Source: an uncultured Opitutales bacterium (lineage in GTDB: Bacteria > Verrucomicrobiota > Verrucomicrobiia > Opitutales > Intestinicryptomonadaceae). Taken from it: 64,000 nucleotides of DNA. Shown piece by piece: positions 1 to 8,167 of this stretch. Position 1 is the first letter of the stretch. Each line of letters opens with the position of its first letter. The DNA lies in contig URJY01000002.1 of the NCBI GenBank assembly GCA_900548275.1, forward strand, positions 209,527 to 273,526, written 5' to 3'. The notes under the pieces are model-generated. The model was not told the DNA's origin. It did no database searches and saw only the letters and a list, made by a program, of their open reading frames with translations. Position numbers and translations under genes: made by a program.

Positions 1-279
1 CTCGACCACCACAGGTTTGACGATTCCGAACTTGAGGCGTTTTTCGACGACGCCAAAAAAGCGGGTGCGCAGCTTGCCGTCTGCACCGAAAAGGATGCCG
101 TCCGAATCCGTGCCGACCTGCCCGCGCCCATCCCGTTCTACTATACGAAGCTCGAAATCGACATCCTCAAAGGCGACGACGACTTCGAGTCTGCAGTGGA
201 AAAAATCTGCTTCCCCAAACGCCAATCCGACAAGCAGGCTGCAGCCTGCACGGCTACGGAACTTCGTTCCTTCTTGTGA
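1..279 (+). CDS. lpxK: Tetraacyldisaccharide 4'-kinase LpxK, C-terminal part
   Basis: Partial gene whose 5' end lies outside the window; 92 residues remain. The frame opens with LDHHRFDD and continues with LAVCTEKDAVRI and PIPFYYTKLEIDIL, which match the conserved C-terminal half of LpxK, the inner-membrane kinase that phosphorylates the 4' position of the lipid A disaccharide. This supports a diderm cell with lipopolysaccharide or lipooligosaccharide. The last 14 codons (from base 235) and the stop codon lie inside a dispersed palindromic repeat that recurs at 25863, so the native C-terminus seems to have been replaced or extended by the repeat. The catalytic P-loop is upstream of the window and cannot be checked. 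Identity is fairly sure; whether the altered tail matters is unknown. Confidence 0.85.
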   Translation, partial: LDHHRFDDSELEAFFDDAKKAGAQLAVCTEKDAVRIRADLPAPIPFYYTKLEIDILKGDDDFESAVEKICFPKRQSDKQAAACTATELRSFL

Positions 280-360
280 TACTTCGCGGCAACTATAGTT
301 GCCGCTTTTGTTTATAAGAACGCATTGCTTCGCAATGGCTTTGTTTATTCGAACTTATTT
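234..360. repeat. Dispersed palindromic repeat, family A, copy 1
   Basis: This copy holds four consecutive self-complementary blocks: a perfect 16-bp palindrome (GCAGGCTG plus its complement), GGAAC-TTC-GTTCC, a perfect 20-bp palindrome centred on CTATAG (arms GCGGCAAC and GTTGCCGC), and a short variable hairpin CATTG-CTTCG-CAATG. The first 77 bases recur almost unchanged at 25863, and similarity continues past the variable hairpin (ctttgtt, cgaactt). The third hairpin followed by TTTT could also terminate lpxK transcription. No coding capacity of its own. It looks like a REP-like or MITE-like element. Confidence 0.8.
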
Positions 361-396
361 TGTTGGTTGCCGAAACCTGTAAAATTCTACTCTCGG

Positions 397-2043
397 TTAA
401 ATTTCCGGATAAAATTCGGTTTTGGGGACTGCCTCGTAATTGTGGTTCACGCCCTCGTAGTCCCAAATCAGCTGAAGCGAGTTCAGGCGTTTTACAAACG
501 AGTCGAAATTTTTGTTTTCCGCGTTCGTCCACGCAACCTCCGCCAACGCCGCCATTCTCGGAAACGCCATATATTCGAAAAACGGCACGCTCGCAATCGG
601 TTTGAACCACACTTGGCAGCTTGTGCCGATTATGTTTTTACGCGCAGCTTCCCCCACGCCATCGGGTATCGGATTGAAATTGTAGACTTTCGAAAGCGGA
701 AGCAGGTTTTTCGATGTGTACACATAGTAGCGTCGGTCGGTGTCGTCCAGTTGCGGTTTTTCGGGAATCGGAATGATTCGATAGCGGCAGGACGGCGAGT
801 GCGGATAGTTGAAATAGGTGTTGCGCCTGTTTGCGTTGACGACTTTGTAGCCGTCGTTCGCCGCCTCGACCATCGCGCCGATGTTGCCCGTCCAGAAGTG
901 CATTATCGCGTCTTTCGAAGCCGCCGCGGACTCGGCTTTCAGCCCTTTTTTGACTTCGAACGCGCCCTTGCCGAACGCTTCGTCCCACGCAATCATTCGG
1001 CGTCCGTTTTGCCGCAGGAACGCGCCCATTTCGTTCATATAGAAAAGGTGCACGTCGAGCAGGGTTTTCAGCCCGTTCGCCTCCATATATTTTTTGATTT
1101 CGGGATTTTTCCGCCAGACGGAATATTCGACTTCGTCGCCCGCAAGGTGTATTACTTCGCTCGGGAAAATGTCCATCACCTCTCGCAAAACGTCCTTGAA
1201 AAATTCGCGCACTTTTGGGTCGTAGACGTTTATGCCGTAGCCGTCGCCCAGAAACGGATACGCCTTTGCGGCGGCGGTCGCGTGGCTTAGAACCTCGATT
1301 TCGGGCACGGCGGTTATGCCGCGCGCATTGGCGTATTCGACGATTTCGCGCGCGTCGTCCTGCGTGAGGAATCCGCCGCGCGCGGTCTCGTGGTACCACG
1401 CCCCCACTTCGATTAGCTTCGGATATTTTTTGATTTCGAGCCTCCAACCCTGATGGTCGGTAAGGTGCAGGTGTAGCACGTTCATCTTTAGCTCGAGCAG
1501 TCTGTCGATCGTGTCGAGAATGAACCGCTTGCCGAGAAAGTGCCGTGCGGGGTCTATCATACAGCCGCGCCACGAAAACGCGGGCTTGTCGGCGATTTTG
1601 CAGAGCGGAATTTTGTAGCTTCCGCCCGATACCCGCGCCGCCTGCCGCAGCGTTTGAAACGCGTAGAGAACTCCGACGTCTGAAGCCGCCGCAATCGAAA
1701 TTCCGCCCCGCCCGACATTCAGCCTGTATTCTTCGCGCGAAAGCGTGGCGTCTTTCTCCACAACGACATTCGCGCCGTGCGCAACCTTCGCGACCGAAAA
1801 ATTCGGAAGGCTCTTCTCGAATTGCCTTGCAATCACCCCGACAGCCCCGTCGAATTCGGCGGGCGCGGAAACGCGCAATGCGTGCCCCGCGTCGAAAAAT
1901 CCGTCCGAAAGCGCGACGTCATTCGGCAGCGGCACAACGCGCAACGCCGAAGTATCGGGAATTTCCGAAGCCTCCGCGCCCGCCGACACTCCCGACGCGA
2001 GCGCGAGAATAGCCCACGACAACAGCAATATATTCAACTTCAT
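397..2043 (-). CDS. Secreted beta-N-acetylhexosaminidase, GH20
   Basis: 548-residue glycoside hydrolase family 20 enzyme that would release terminal beta-linked GlcNAc or GalNAc from glycans outside the cytoplasm. A signal peptide spans about residues 1-22 (ending SGVSAGA). An N-terminal GH20b-like domain precedes the TIM barrel, which contains HLHLTDHQGW (about 191-200) and the catalytic Asp-Glu pair in HLAGDEVEYSVW (D303, E304). The start was set at the ATG giving MKLNILLL, because the open frame upstream runs into the terminator of the neighbouring gene and encodes nothing recognisable. It is transcribed toward lpxK and is probably monocistronic. It fits with the sialate esterases and beta-helix glycosidase further right as part of a host-glycan toolkit. 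Substrate anomers and linkage are not readable from the sequence. Confidence 0.93.
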   Translation of the reverse strand: MKLNILLLSWAILALASGVSAGAEASEIPDTSALRVVPLPNDVALSDGFFDAGHALRVSAPAEFDGAVGVIARQFEKSLPNFSVAKVAHGANVVVEKDATLSREEYRLNVGRGGISIAAASDVGVLYAFQTLRQAARVSGGSYKIPLCKIADKPAFSWRGCMIDPARHFLGKRFILDTIDRLLELKMNVLHLHLTDHQGWRLEIKKYPKLIEVGAWYHETARGGFLTQDDAREIVEYANARGITAVPEIEVLSHATAAAKAYPFLGDGYGINVYDPKVREFFKDVLREVMDIFPSEVIHLAGDEVEYSVWRKNPEIKKYMEANGLKTLLDVHLFYMNEMGAFLRQNGRRMIAWDEAFGKGAFEVKKGLKAESAAASKDAIMHFWTGNIGAMVEAANDGYKVVNANRRNTYFNYPHSPSCRYRIIPIPEKPQLDDTDRRYYVYTSKNLLPLSKVYNFNPIPDGVGEAARKNIIGTSCQVWFKPIASVPFFEYMAFPRMAALAEVAWTNAENKNFDSFVKRLNSLQLIWDYEGVNHNYEAVPKTEFYPEI

Positions 2044-2054
2044 AGGAATTTGAA

Positions 2055-2099
2055 TACAAAAGCGGCGGGAACTTTTCAACGAAAATAAATTCCCGCCGC
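2055..2099 (-). terminator. Rho-independent terminator after the EF-hand-like membrane protein
   Basis: On the minus strand a 10-bp perfect stem (GCGGCGGGAA with TTCCCGCCGC) is followed by TTTTGT. It sits between the stop of the 654-residue protein and the start of the GH20 gene, so the two are probably separate transcripts. Confidence 0.75.
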
Positions 2100-2123
2100 A
2101 ATGCAAATACCGCCTGCGAAATG

Positions 2124-4088
2124 CTATCTGCGTTTCGGCGTCTGCGTCAAATGCGCGCCGAAGAGGATGTTTACGTTCGCCTTGTTGTTTATCGCCCAGC
2201 CGTTGCCGTCGAGCAGCGGCGCGAGATTGCGCTGCGAAAGTTTCATCGCCGCGATAATCATCGACGGCAGCGAAATTGCGAGCAGCACGCCGATTATCCC
2301 GAGCGGCATCCACACGCCGAGCTTTACGAACGCGCCGACAATCACGCCGAACGCCGTCGTAATGCCGCCTACGGCAACGCCGAGAGCGGCGACAGTGCCG
2401 ATGTCGATTTTCTTCGTTTTCTCGTCGACGATTTTTCCCTTTTCGAGACCCGCCGCGACGTTTTGGTCGGCGGCAAGCGCGCGCTTTGCAATCTGCTCGC
2501 TCGCCCATTTGAGGAAGCGTTTGTAGGGCGAGAAGAACGCCTGCGCTATGCCGATTGGGTTGTCGACAATCTTCGTCACGGTTGCGTCCCAATCGCGTCC
2601 GTTGCGGTCGTAGAAGACGCCGTTTTTGCCGACAATCAGGTTGTCCGAATCGCCCGCGGTGACGACGGCGACGACGTTCAAATCGGACTCGCCCTTGCGC
2701 TTGCACACGCAGTAGAGCAGGTAGCCGTACGACATCGCCGCCATCGCGGAATGCTTTGCAACATCGTCAACCTTTATGCAGAGCGAGCACATTCTGCCGT
2801 CGATGTAGAGCCTGCCGAACTGGAAAATCGCGTCGGTTTTGTCCTTGTAAAATTCCTGAAAGCTGACGAAATTGCGCAGCAGCGAACACAGACTTTTGTT
2901 GAGCCGAACGAGCTTTTCGAGTTTCGCGATTTCGGCGACCTCGGCGGCGACTGCGGCGTCGGCTTCGAGCGCGGCAAGAAGCGCGGACGACTTGTCCTGC
3001 GCAAGAATTTCGCGCAGGCGCGCCTCGGGGATTTTCGCGCAGGCGGCGTTCGGATTCGCACCGAGCCACGCGGAATACGGCGCAAATACCGCCTTTATTT
3101 CGAGCCAGTTTGCCTTCGAAATCGCGGTCGTTCCGCAGACGGGCTTTGCCGCATTTTCGGCGAAGTCGGCAAGAGCCTTGCGCCACACGGGGTTGACGTC
3201 GCCCGAAAGGTCGAGCGAATCCGCACCCGACACGAACGCAACGGGCAAATCCGCCAACGCGCCGCAACCGTCGCCGACGTTTTCGGAAAGGATTTTCGCG
3301 AAGCGTTCCGCCCCCGCATTGACTACCGAAGCCGTGGATTGGTCGAAACGCACGATGTCGCACCGCGTAAAGAAGTCGTCGATTTTGTCCTTCACGGCGG
3401 CGAACGAAGCGTACGCGCCGTCGGTGGCAGCCCCGAGCGGCGAAGCCGAGAGCGCGGCGGACTTGGAGTCGAGCCAAGCGATTTGCGCTTTCGCGCCGTC
3501 GAAGAAATTCTTCACGTCGTCGGCGTTTATTCCGTCCCTGCCCGAACGATCCTTCTTGGGTGCGGAGACAGAAAGAATGTCGGCAAAAAGGGCTTCAAGC
3601 GACGCGTCGCCGCCGCACGAAAGCTCCGTAATAACGCCGTCGGCGTTGAACGCGCTGTTGGCGAAAATCTTCGTGGTATCGGCGAAATCGGCAACGCAGA
3701 CCTCGTCGGATTCCGACTTTCCGAGGTTCGAAAGCACCGTCCGCGCACTGGCGACGAGCGTTTTGCCCTCATCGGACGAGTCGTCGATGTTCGAAATTTT
3801 CAGTCCGTCCGCGCCGTCCAAGAGCGTCGAGCGGTCTTTGAGCATAGAGCACGTCCACTGGGTTGCCGCAACGACATCGCCGTACCTTATTCTGCCGTCG
3901 GTATCGGCATCGAGAATTTGGAGAAGCTTGGAATCGAAGAAAAGCCCCGACGTCGGACACGCGAGGGTCGACCACAATTTGCGGTCGAGCATTCCGATGT
4001 TTTCGATGTCCTCGACACTGTTTATGGAAGCCTGATACGCGCTTCCCGCCTTGAAAAATTTCCAACGATAGCCTGTTTCCTTTTTCAT
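2124..4088 (-). CDS. Large protein with EF-hand-like loops and C-terminal membrane segments, function unknown
   Basis: 654 residues; I do not recognise a characterised family. Near residue 62 lies DADTDGRIRYGD, a good match to a calcium-binding EF-hand loop (acidic residues at positions 1, 3, 5 and 12, Gly at 6, Ile at 8). Weaker calcium-loop-like stretches follow (FNADGVITE, DGINADDVKNF). The middle is alanine-rich and probably helical. Near the C-terminus are two hydrophobic stretches (IGTVAALGVAVGGITTAFGV and VWMPLGIIGVLLAISLPSMI), followed by a predicted soluble tail. There is no N-terminal signal peptide, so most of the protein should face the cytoplasm. It stands alone between terminators. 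Calcium sensing at the membrane is only a guess. Confidence 0.75.
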   Translation of the reverse strand: MKKETGYRWKFFKAGSAYQASINSVEDIENIGMLDRKLWSTLACPTSGLFFDSKLLQILDADTDGRIRYGDVVAATQWTCSMLKDRSTLLDGADGLKISNIDDSSDEGKTLVASARTVLSNLGKSESDEVCVADFADTTKIFANSAFNADGVITELSCGGDASLEALFADILSVSAPKKDRSGRDGINADDVKNFFDGAKAQIAWLDSKSAALSASPLGAATDGAYASFAAVKDKIDDFFTRCDIVRFDQSTASVVNAGAERFAKILSENVGDGCGALADLPVAFVSGADSLDLSGDVNPVWRKALADFAENAAKPVCGTTAISKANWLEIKAVFAPYSAWLGANPNAACAKIPEARLREILAQDKSSALLAALEADAAVAAEVAEIAKLEKLVRLNKSLCSLLRNFVSFQEFYKDKTDAIFQFGRLYIDGRMCSLCIKVDDVAKHSAMAAMSYGYLLYCVCKRKGESDLNVVAVVTAGDSDNLIVGKNGVFYDRNGRDWDATVTKIVDNPIGIAQAFFSPYKRFLKWASEQIAKRALAADQNVAAGLEKGKIVDEKTKKIDIGTVAALGVAVGGITTAFGVIVGAFVKLGVWMPLGIIGVLLAISLPSMIIAAMKLSQRNLAPLLDGNGWAINNKANVNILFGAHLTQTPKRR

Positions 4089-4153
4089 AATATCGCCCGC
4101 GAAAATAATATTTGCCGCGCCTGTCTGTCAACTTTTTACGGGACAGCAACGCC

Positions 4154-4184
4154 ACAAAAAAACTCCGCCGCTTCCGACGGAGTT
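4154..4184 (-). terminator. Terminator after first lipoprotein isomerase gene
   Basis: On the minus strand the stem AACTCCG/CGGAGTT, with further GC pairing inside, is followed by a run of seven T. It lies just after the stop of the lipoprotein gene that ends at 4203. Confidence 0.75.
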
Positions 4185-4202
4185 CCTCGCATTGCAATAA
4201 AA

Positions 4203-5036
4203 TTAGTGCTCGCGCAGATATTTCAAATTCTTTTCGATAATCGGGAAAGAATCCTTGTATGTGCCGTCTTCGATTACGAAGTAGCCGTCGAAGCCCTGCG
4301 AATCCACCTCCGTGAGTATCGCCTTCATATCGAGGACGCCCTCGCCGTAGACCGTGCAGCCGCTCTTGAGGTCGTTGAATGTCTGCTGGTCTTTGAGGTG
4401 TATTTCGATGAGCTTGCCGCGCACGCTCTTGAAACCGCCCACAACGTCGAGCCCCGAACGCGACCACGCGCCGTTGTCGGCGCAAATGCCGACGTTCTTG
4501 TAATCCTTGAGAATCGTCATAAGGAACGCGGGGTCGAAGTGGCGGTAGGCGGGATTCTTGGGTTTGCGCTCGTGCGAGTGCAATGCCATGCGCAAGCCGT
4601 ACTCGCCGCAGACTTTATTCCAAATCGGAATAGTGTCCTCTTTGGCTTCGGTAACGACCGTCTTCGCGCCCATTTCGGCGGCAAACGCGCAGACCTTGCG
4701 GATGTCGGCTTCGGTCTTGCCGCCCACACATCCGTACGAAATCATCTTTACGCCGTTGTCGGCGAGAACCTTTTTCGCGAACGCCTTTTGCTCCGCCGTC
4801 ATATTGTGGCTGAACTTTGCGTTCGGCATTTTGTCGGAAAGCAGCTGGGACGGATAGCATTCCACGTACTTTACGCCCATCTTCGCCAGACGCTCAATGG
4901 AGTAGTCGAACTTGTGGAAGTGTGTAGACCACATCTGAACCGCAATCTTGCGCGGCTGTTTTGTTTCGGTCGATGCGCACGAACAAAGCGCGAAAACCGC
5001 CGAAACCGCCATCAATACAGAAAACATTTTTTTCAT
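4203..5036 (-). CDS. Lipoprotein TIM-barrel sugar isomerase/epimerase-like protein (paralogue 1)
   Basis: 277 residues starting at MKKMFSVLMAV; upstream in-frame codons are unlikely to be used because they would place a second hydrophobic stretch before the signal peptide. The leader ends at FALCSC, a lipobox-like site, so the protein is probably a lipoprotein. The body matches the AP-endonuclease-2/xylose-isomerase-like TIM barrel: VKYVECYPSQLL, GAKTVVTEAKEDTIPIWNKV, MALHSHERK, NVGICADNGAWSRSG, IEIHLKDQ and YFVIEDGTYKDS carry the metal-ligand Glu/His/Asp positions typical of the fold. It is one of three tandem paralogues (next at 5184 and 6136), each followed by its own terminator. The substrate is unknown; periplasmic keto-sugar or sugar epimer chemistry is possible. 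Confidence 0.85.
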   Translation of the reverse strand: MKKMFSVLMAVSAVFALCSCASTETKQPRKIAVQMWSTHFHKFDYSIERLAKMGVKYVECYPSQLLSDKMPNAKFSHNMTAEQKAFAKKVLADNGVKMISYGCVGGKTEADIRKVCAFAAEMGAKTVVTEAKEDTIPIWNKVCGEYGLRMALHSHERKPKNPAYRHFDPAFLMTILKDYKNVGICADNGAWSRSGLDVVGGFKSVRGKLIEIHLKDQQTFNDLKSGCTVYGEGVLDMKAILTEVDSQGFDGYFVIEDGTYKDSFPIIEKNLKYLREH

Positions 5037-5135
5037 AACGAAAACGAGGCTAATCATTGCCGCGCGGAAAATCAAGAACAAGGCAATGCAAACGGCGAAA
5101 GAGTCAAAATAGTAAAAAAACGCGGCAGACAAACA

Positions 5136-5162
5136 CAAAAAAGGCGCGACATTCGCCGCGCC
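5136..5162 (-). terminator. Terminator after second lipoprotein isomerase gene
   Basis: On the minus strand GGCGCG pairs with CGCGCC around a short loop and is followed by six T. Confidence 0.7.
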
Positions 5163-5183
5163 GTCAAAGCCGAGATCCGAATT

Positions 5184-6014
5184 TTAGTGCGAGCGGAGGT
5201 ATTCCACACACTCCCTCACTTCGGCGATGTTGTTGTCGAAGTTGTCTTCGTACTCAATCATAAAGTATCCGTCGAACTTCTGGCGGTCGAGCTCCTTGAG
5301 TAGCACGGGCAAATCGAGCACGCCCTTGCCGTAGGGAACGGTCTTCGCCTTGAGGTCGTCGAACTTGCTCATATCCTTGAAGTGGAGCATTGCGATTTTG
5401 CCCTCGAGAATCTTGTAGGCAGCCTCGCCCTTGATACCCGAACGCGCATAGTGCCCGTTGTCGGGGCAGGCGTAGACGTTTTTGAAGTCGCCGATTGCCG
5501 CGCGCGTGATGTTGGGGTTGAAGTACGAATTGCGCTTTACGATGTCGCTTGCATGGTTGTGGAGAGCCATTTTAAGACCGTACTGTTGGCAGTATTTTTC
5601 CCACAATGCGATTGTATCGCCGACCGATTCGGTGAGGATAAGCGGAATGTCGAACTCCTTTGCGAACTCGCAAATCGCCTTGATTTTCGCCTCTTCCGTG
5701 GGCGTGCGCACGCCGAAGCTCGCAATTTTTATGCCGTTGTCGGCGAGAAGCTTTTTCAGATACGCCTTCTGCTCGGCGTTCATTTCGGGGCCCGTTTTCA
5801 CTTTCGGGAACTTTGCGCTAAGTGCCGTGCTCGAAAGACCGATTGTGTCCACGCCCATATCTTTGAGCAGCGGAATTACGTCGTCGAGGTTGCGTTTGTA
5901 GAACGTGAACATAGCCACGCCCACTTTGCGCTGTGATTTCGTTTCGCACTGTTTCGAGGGGCAGCAGCCGAACATAAACAGGGCGGTTAAAAGCAGTATC
6001 AAAGTTTTCTTCAT
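5184..6014 (-). CDS. Lipoprotein TIM-barrel sugar isomerase/epimerase-like protein (paralogue 2)
   Basis: 276 residues. The chosen start (MKKTLILLLTALFMFGCC) gives a short lipoprotein signal with cleavage before the first Cys of FGCC. It shares the layout of its neighbours: VGVAMFTFYKRNL at the first strand, MNAEQKAYLKKLLADNGIKI, a PLILTESVGDTIALWEKY segment, MALHNHASD (His metal ligand), VYACPDNGHYARSGI, AMLHFKDMSKFDD and YFMIEYEDNFDNN. The shared motif order shows that the three genes arose by tandem duplication. The ORF differs enough from its neighbours that substrates may have diverged. Metal dependence is inferred from the family fold. Confidence 0.85.
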   Translation of the reverse strand: MKKTLILLLTALFMFGCCPSKQCETKSQRKVGVAMFTFYKRNLDDVIPLLKDMGVDTIGLSSTALSAKFPKVKTGPEMNAEQKAYLKKLLADNGIKIASFGVRTPTEEAKIKAICEFAKEFDIPLILTESVGDTIALWEKYCQQYGLKMALHNHASDIVKRNSYFNPNITRAAIGDFKNVYACPDNGHYARSGIKGEAAYKILEGKIAMLHFKDMSKFDDLKAKTVPYGKGVLDLPVLLKELDRQKFDGYFMIEYEDNFDNNIAEVRECVEYLRSH

Positions 6015-6076
6015 ACGATTGAGATAATGGGTTGCGACAGACACTACTCAAGCATTTTTTTTGCCGACGACGACGC

Positions 6077-6110
6077 AAAAAAAACGGCGGAACAATTTGC
6101 GTTCCGCCGT
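6077..6110 (-). terminator. Terminator after third lipoprotein isomerase gene
   Basis: On the minus strand a 10-bp perfect stem ACGGCGGAAC/GTTCCGCCGT is followed by eight T. It separates paralogue 3 from paralogue 2. Confidence 0.85.
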
Positions 6111-6135
6111 CCGATTCGAGATTTTTTCCGAAAGA

Positions 6136-6960
6136 TTAGTTCTTTCTGAGGTAGTCCAAGCAAGCCTTGACTTCGGCAAGATTGTCTTCGAATTTCGTTT
6201 CGTATTCGATGATTAAAAAGCCGTCGTAGCCCTGACGGTCGAGCTCGGCGAGCATAGCTTTTGTGTCGAGCACGCCCTTGCCGTAAACCGTGGGCTTGTT
6301 CTTGGGCGAAATTTCGGTCAAGTCCTTGAAGTGCACCGACGAAATCTTGCCTTCGTAGGTCTTGAGAGCCTTGATGGGGTCGACGCCCGCGCGCGCGATG
6401 TGCCCCACGTCGGGGTTCATTTTCACGAACTTATAGTCCTTGACGAGCGGGAAGATGTATTCGGGCTTCCAGTAATTGTTGGGGCCGTTGTGGTTGTGAA
6501 CGCCCATCGTAACGCCGTACTTTGCGCCGACCTTTTCCCAGACGGGGAAGAGCCCCACGGGGCATTCGGTCAAAACGCGCGTGCAACCGAATTCCTTTAC
6601 GAACTTGCAGAGGTCTTCGATTTCCTTTTCGTTGTTCGCGTACGCCACGCCGAAGCTTACAAGCTTCAAATTTGCGTCTTTCAAAAGTTTTTTGAGGTAC
6701 GCCTTTTGTTCGGCGGTCATATACTGGTTGGTAAGTACGTTCGGGTACTTGTCGCTCAGCCTCTGCTTGGGATAGCATTCGATGCCGTCAAGCCCGAGAT
6801 CCTTGACCTTGTTGATGGTCTCTTCGAGCGTGAACTTGTTGAATGTATACGCCTGAACCGCGACATTGCGGTGCTTGGGCTGTTGTTGCGCGGTTTTGTC
6901 CGCCGAAGTGCATCCGACAAGAACGACCGCCATTGCGAGAATCGAAATAAGTTTCTTCAT
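6136..6960 (-). CDS. Lipoprotein TIM-barrel sugar isomerase/epimerase-like protein (paralogue 3)
   Basis: 274 residues. The start at MKKLISILAMAVVLVGC gives a textbook lipobox (LVGC, Cys 17). Family landmarks are VAVQAYTFNKFTLEE, LGLDGIECYPKQRLSD, MTAEQKAYLKKLLKDANLK, TRVLTECPVGLFPVWEKVG, MGVHNHNGPNNYWKPEY, FVKMNPDVGHIARAGVDP, SSVHFKDL and FLIIEYETKFEDN. It is the upstream member of the triplet on the minus strand. Of the three it has the clearest lipobox, supporting attachment to the periplasmic face of the inner membrane or to the outer membrane. The gene diverges from the Tat-exported isomerase-like gene at 7107. Confidence 0.87.
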   Translation of the reverse strand: MKKLISILAMAVVLVGCTSADKTAQQQPKHRNVAVQAYTFNKFTLEETINKVKDLGLDGIECYPKQRLSDKYPNVLTNQYMTAEQKAYLKKLLKDANLKLVSFGVAYANNEKEIEDLCKFVKEFGCTRVLTECPVGLFPVWEKVGAKYGVTMGVHNHNGPNNYWKPEYIFPLVKDYKFVKMNPDVGHIARAGVDPIKALKTYEGKISSVHFKDLTEISPKNKPTVYGKGVLDTKAMLAELDRQGYDGFLIIEYETKFEDNLAEVKACLDYLRKN

Positions 6961-7106
6961 AAGTAAATCCGAAAATGTGCGCTTTGAAGAATCTTTCAAG
7001 GCTAAAATTGTTTGAGAAAATGCTTCACATACTACGCAAAGCCGCCATTATTTCTCCTAAATACGCATATTTTGCAAACAACGTACAACAATAAAAACAA
7101 GGCAAT

Positions 7107-8063
7107 ATGATGGACAGAAGACAATTCGCAAAAACCACAATTACCGCGGCTCTCGGCGCGGCTTTCGCGGGAAGCGCAACGGCGGCGGTAGACGTAAAGT
7201 CGGTAGCGGCTTCGACGGCTCCCTACAAGAGCAAGTTCTCCCCCAACCTCGGGCAGTGCAGGGAATCGACAAAGGGACTTTCCGAAGTCGATAAAATCAA
7301 GTTCTTCTACGACTGCGGCTTCCGCGGGCTCGAAGACAACGGTATGCCTGGGCGCAAGGTCGAAATTCAGGAGGCGATGGCAAAGCAGATGGAAAAGCTC
7401 GGAATGGAAATGGGCGTTTTCGTCGCGCACGCCGAATGGAACAACGCCTCGATGACGGGCAACAGGCTCGACCTCAAAAAACGCAACGTCGACAAAAAAG
7501 CCTGCCGCGAATACTGGAGAACCAGAATGGAAAAGGCGGTCGAAGTAGCCAAGCGCGTAAACGCAAAGTGGTGTACGGTCGTCCCCGGTCTCGAAGACCC
7601 GATGGTGGAACCCGAATACCAGTTCGCAAACGTGACCGAACACCTCAAGTGGTGTGCCGAAATCGTCGAAAAGGCGGGGCTTACAATCGTGCTCGAACCG
7701 CTCAACATCAAGAACCACCCCAGCCTCTGGCTCAAGCGCATCCCGCAGGCGTACGCGCTCTGCAAGGCAGTCGGCAGCCCGAACGTCAAGATTCTCGACG
7801 ACCTCTACCACCAGCAGGTAACCGAAGGCAACCTCATCCAGAACCTCGACACCGCGTGGGACGAAATCGCGTACATCCAAGTCGGCGACGTTCCGGGGCG
7901 CAAAGAACCCACCACCGGCGAAATCAACTACAAGAAGGTATTTCAGCACCTGTGGGACAAGGGCTACCGCGGAATCATCGGCATGGAACACGGTCAGAGC
8001 GACAAAACGCTCGAGGGCGACAAGAAGCTTCTCGCCGCCTACCGCAGCGTCGACGTCGACTAA
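7107..8063 (+). CDS. Tat-exported hydroxypyruvate-isomerase-like TIM-barrel protein
   Basis: 318 residues. The N-terminus MMDRRQFAKTTITAALGAAF is a twin-arginine (Tat) signal, suggesting export of a folded, cofactor- or metal-containing enzyme. The body follows the hydroxypyruvate isomerase/xylose-isomerase-like TIM barrel: FFYDCGFRGLEDNG, KWCTVVPG, LTIVLEPLNIKNHP (metal-ligand Glu), VKILDDLYHQQV (Asp/His ligands), IAYIQVGDVPGRKEP and GIIGMEHGQS (C-terminal Glu). Either of two adjacent ATG codons could start it; an AAGG precedes them. It is divergent from the lipoprotein triplet and ends in a strong terminator. True hydroxypyruvate isomerase activity is not established for exported relatives, so the substrate is open. 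Confidence 0.88.
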   Translation: MMDRRQFAKTTITAALGAAFAGSATAAVDVKSVAASTAPYKSKFSPNLGQCRESTKGLSEVDKIKFFYDCGFRGLEDNGMPGRKVEIQEAMAKQMEKLGMEMGVFVAHAEWNNASMTGNRLDLKKRNVDKKACREYWRTRMEKAVEVAKRVNAKWCTVVPGLEDPMVEPEYQFANVTEHLKWCAEIVEKAGLTIVLEPLNIKNHPSLWLKRIPQAYALCKAVGSPNVKILDDLYHQQVTEGNLIQNLDTAWDEIAYIQVGDVPGRKEPTTGEINYKKVFQHLWDKGYRGIIGMEHGQSDKTLEGDKKLLAAYRSVDVD

Positions 8064-8090
8064 TCCGCTTCAGCAAATTGCAATTCCCGA

Positions 8091-8120
8091 AAATCGGCGT
8101 TTTAACGCGCCGATTTTTTT
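8091..8120 (+). terminator. Terminator after the Tat-exported isomerase
   Basis: AATCGGCG pairs with CGCCGATT and is followed by seven T, about 30 bases after the stop codon. Confidence 0.85.
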
Positions 8121-8167
8121 GTGTCCGCACGCTTTCAACGCCCGCGTTTTTTCCGATAAAATTTACT

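Noticed and set aside
2121..5303. Very long plus-strand open frame (over 1000 codons) opposite two minus-strand genes
   Set aside because: Composition is Arg-rich and low in recognisable motifs; the opposite strand holds well-supported genes with signal peptides and terminators. It is an antisense artefact of high GC and codon bias.
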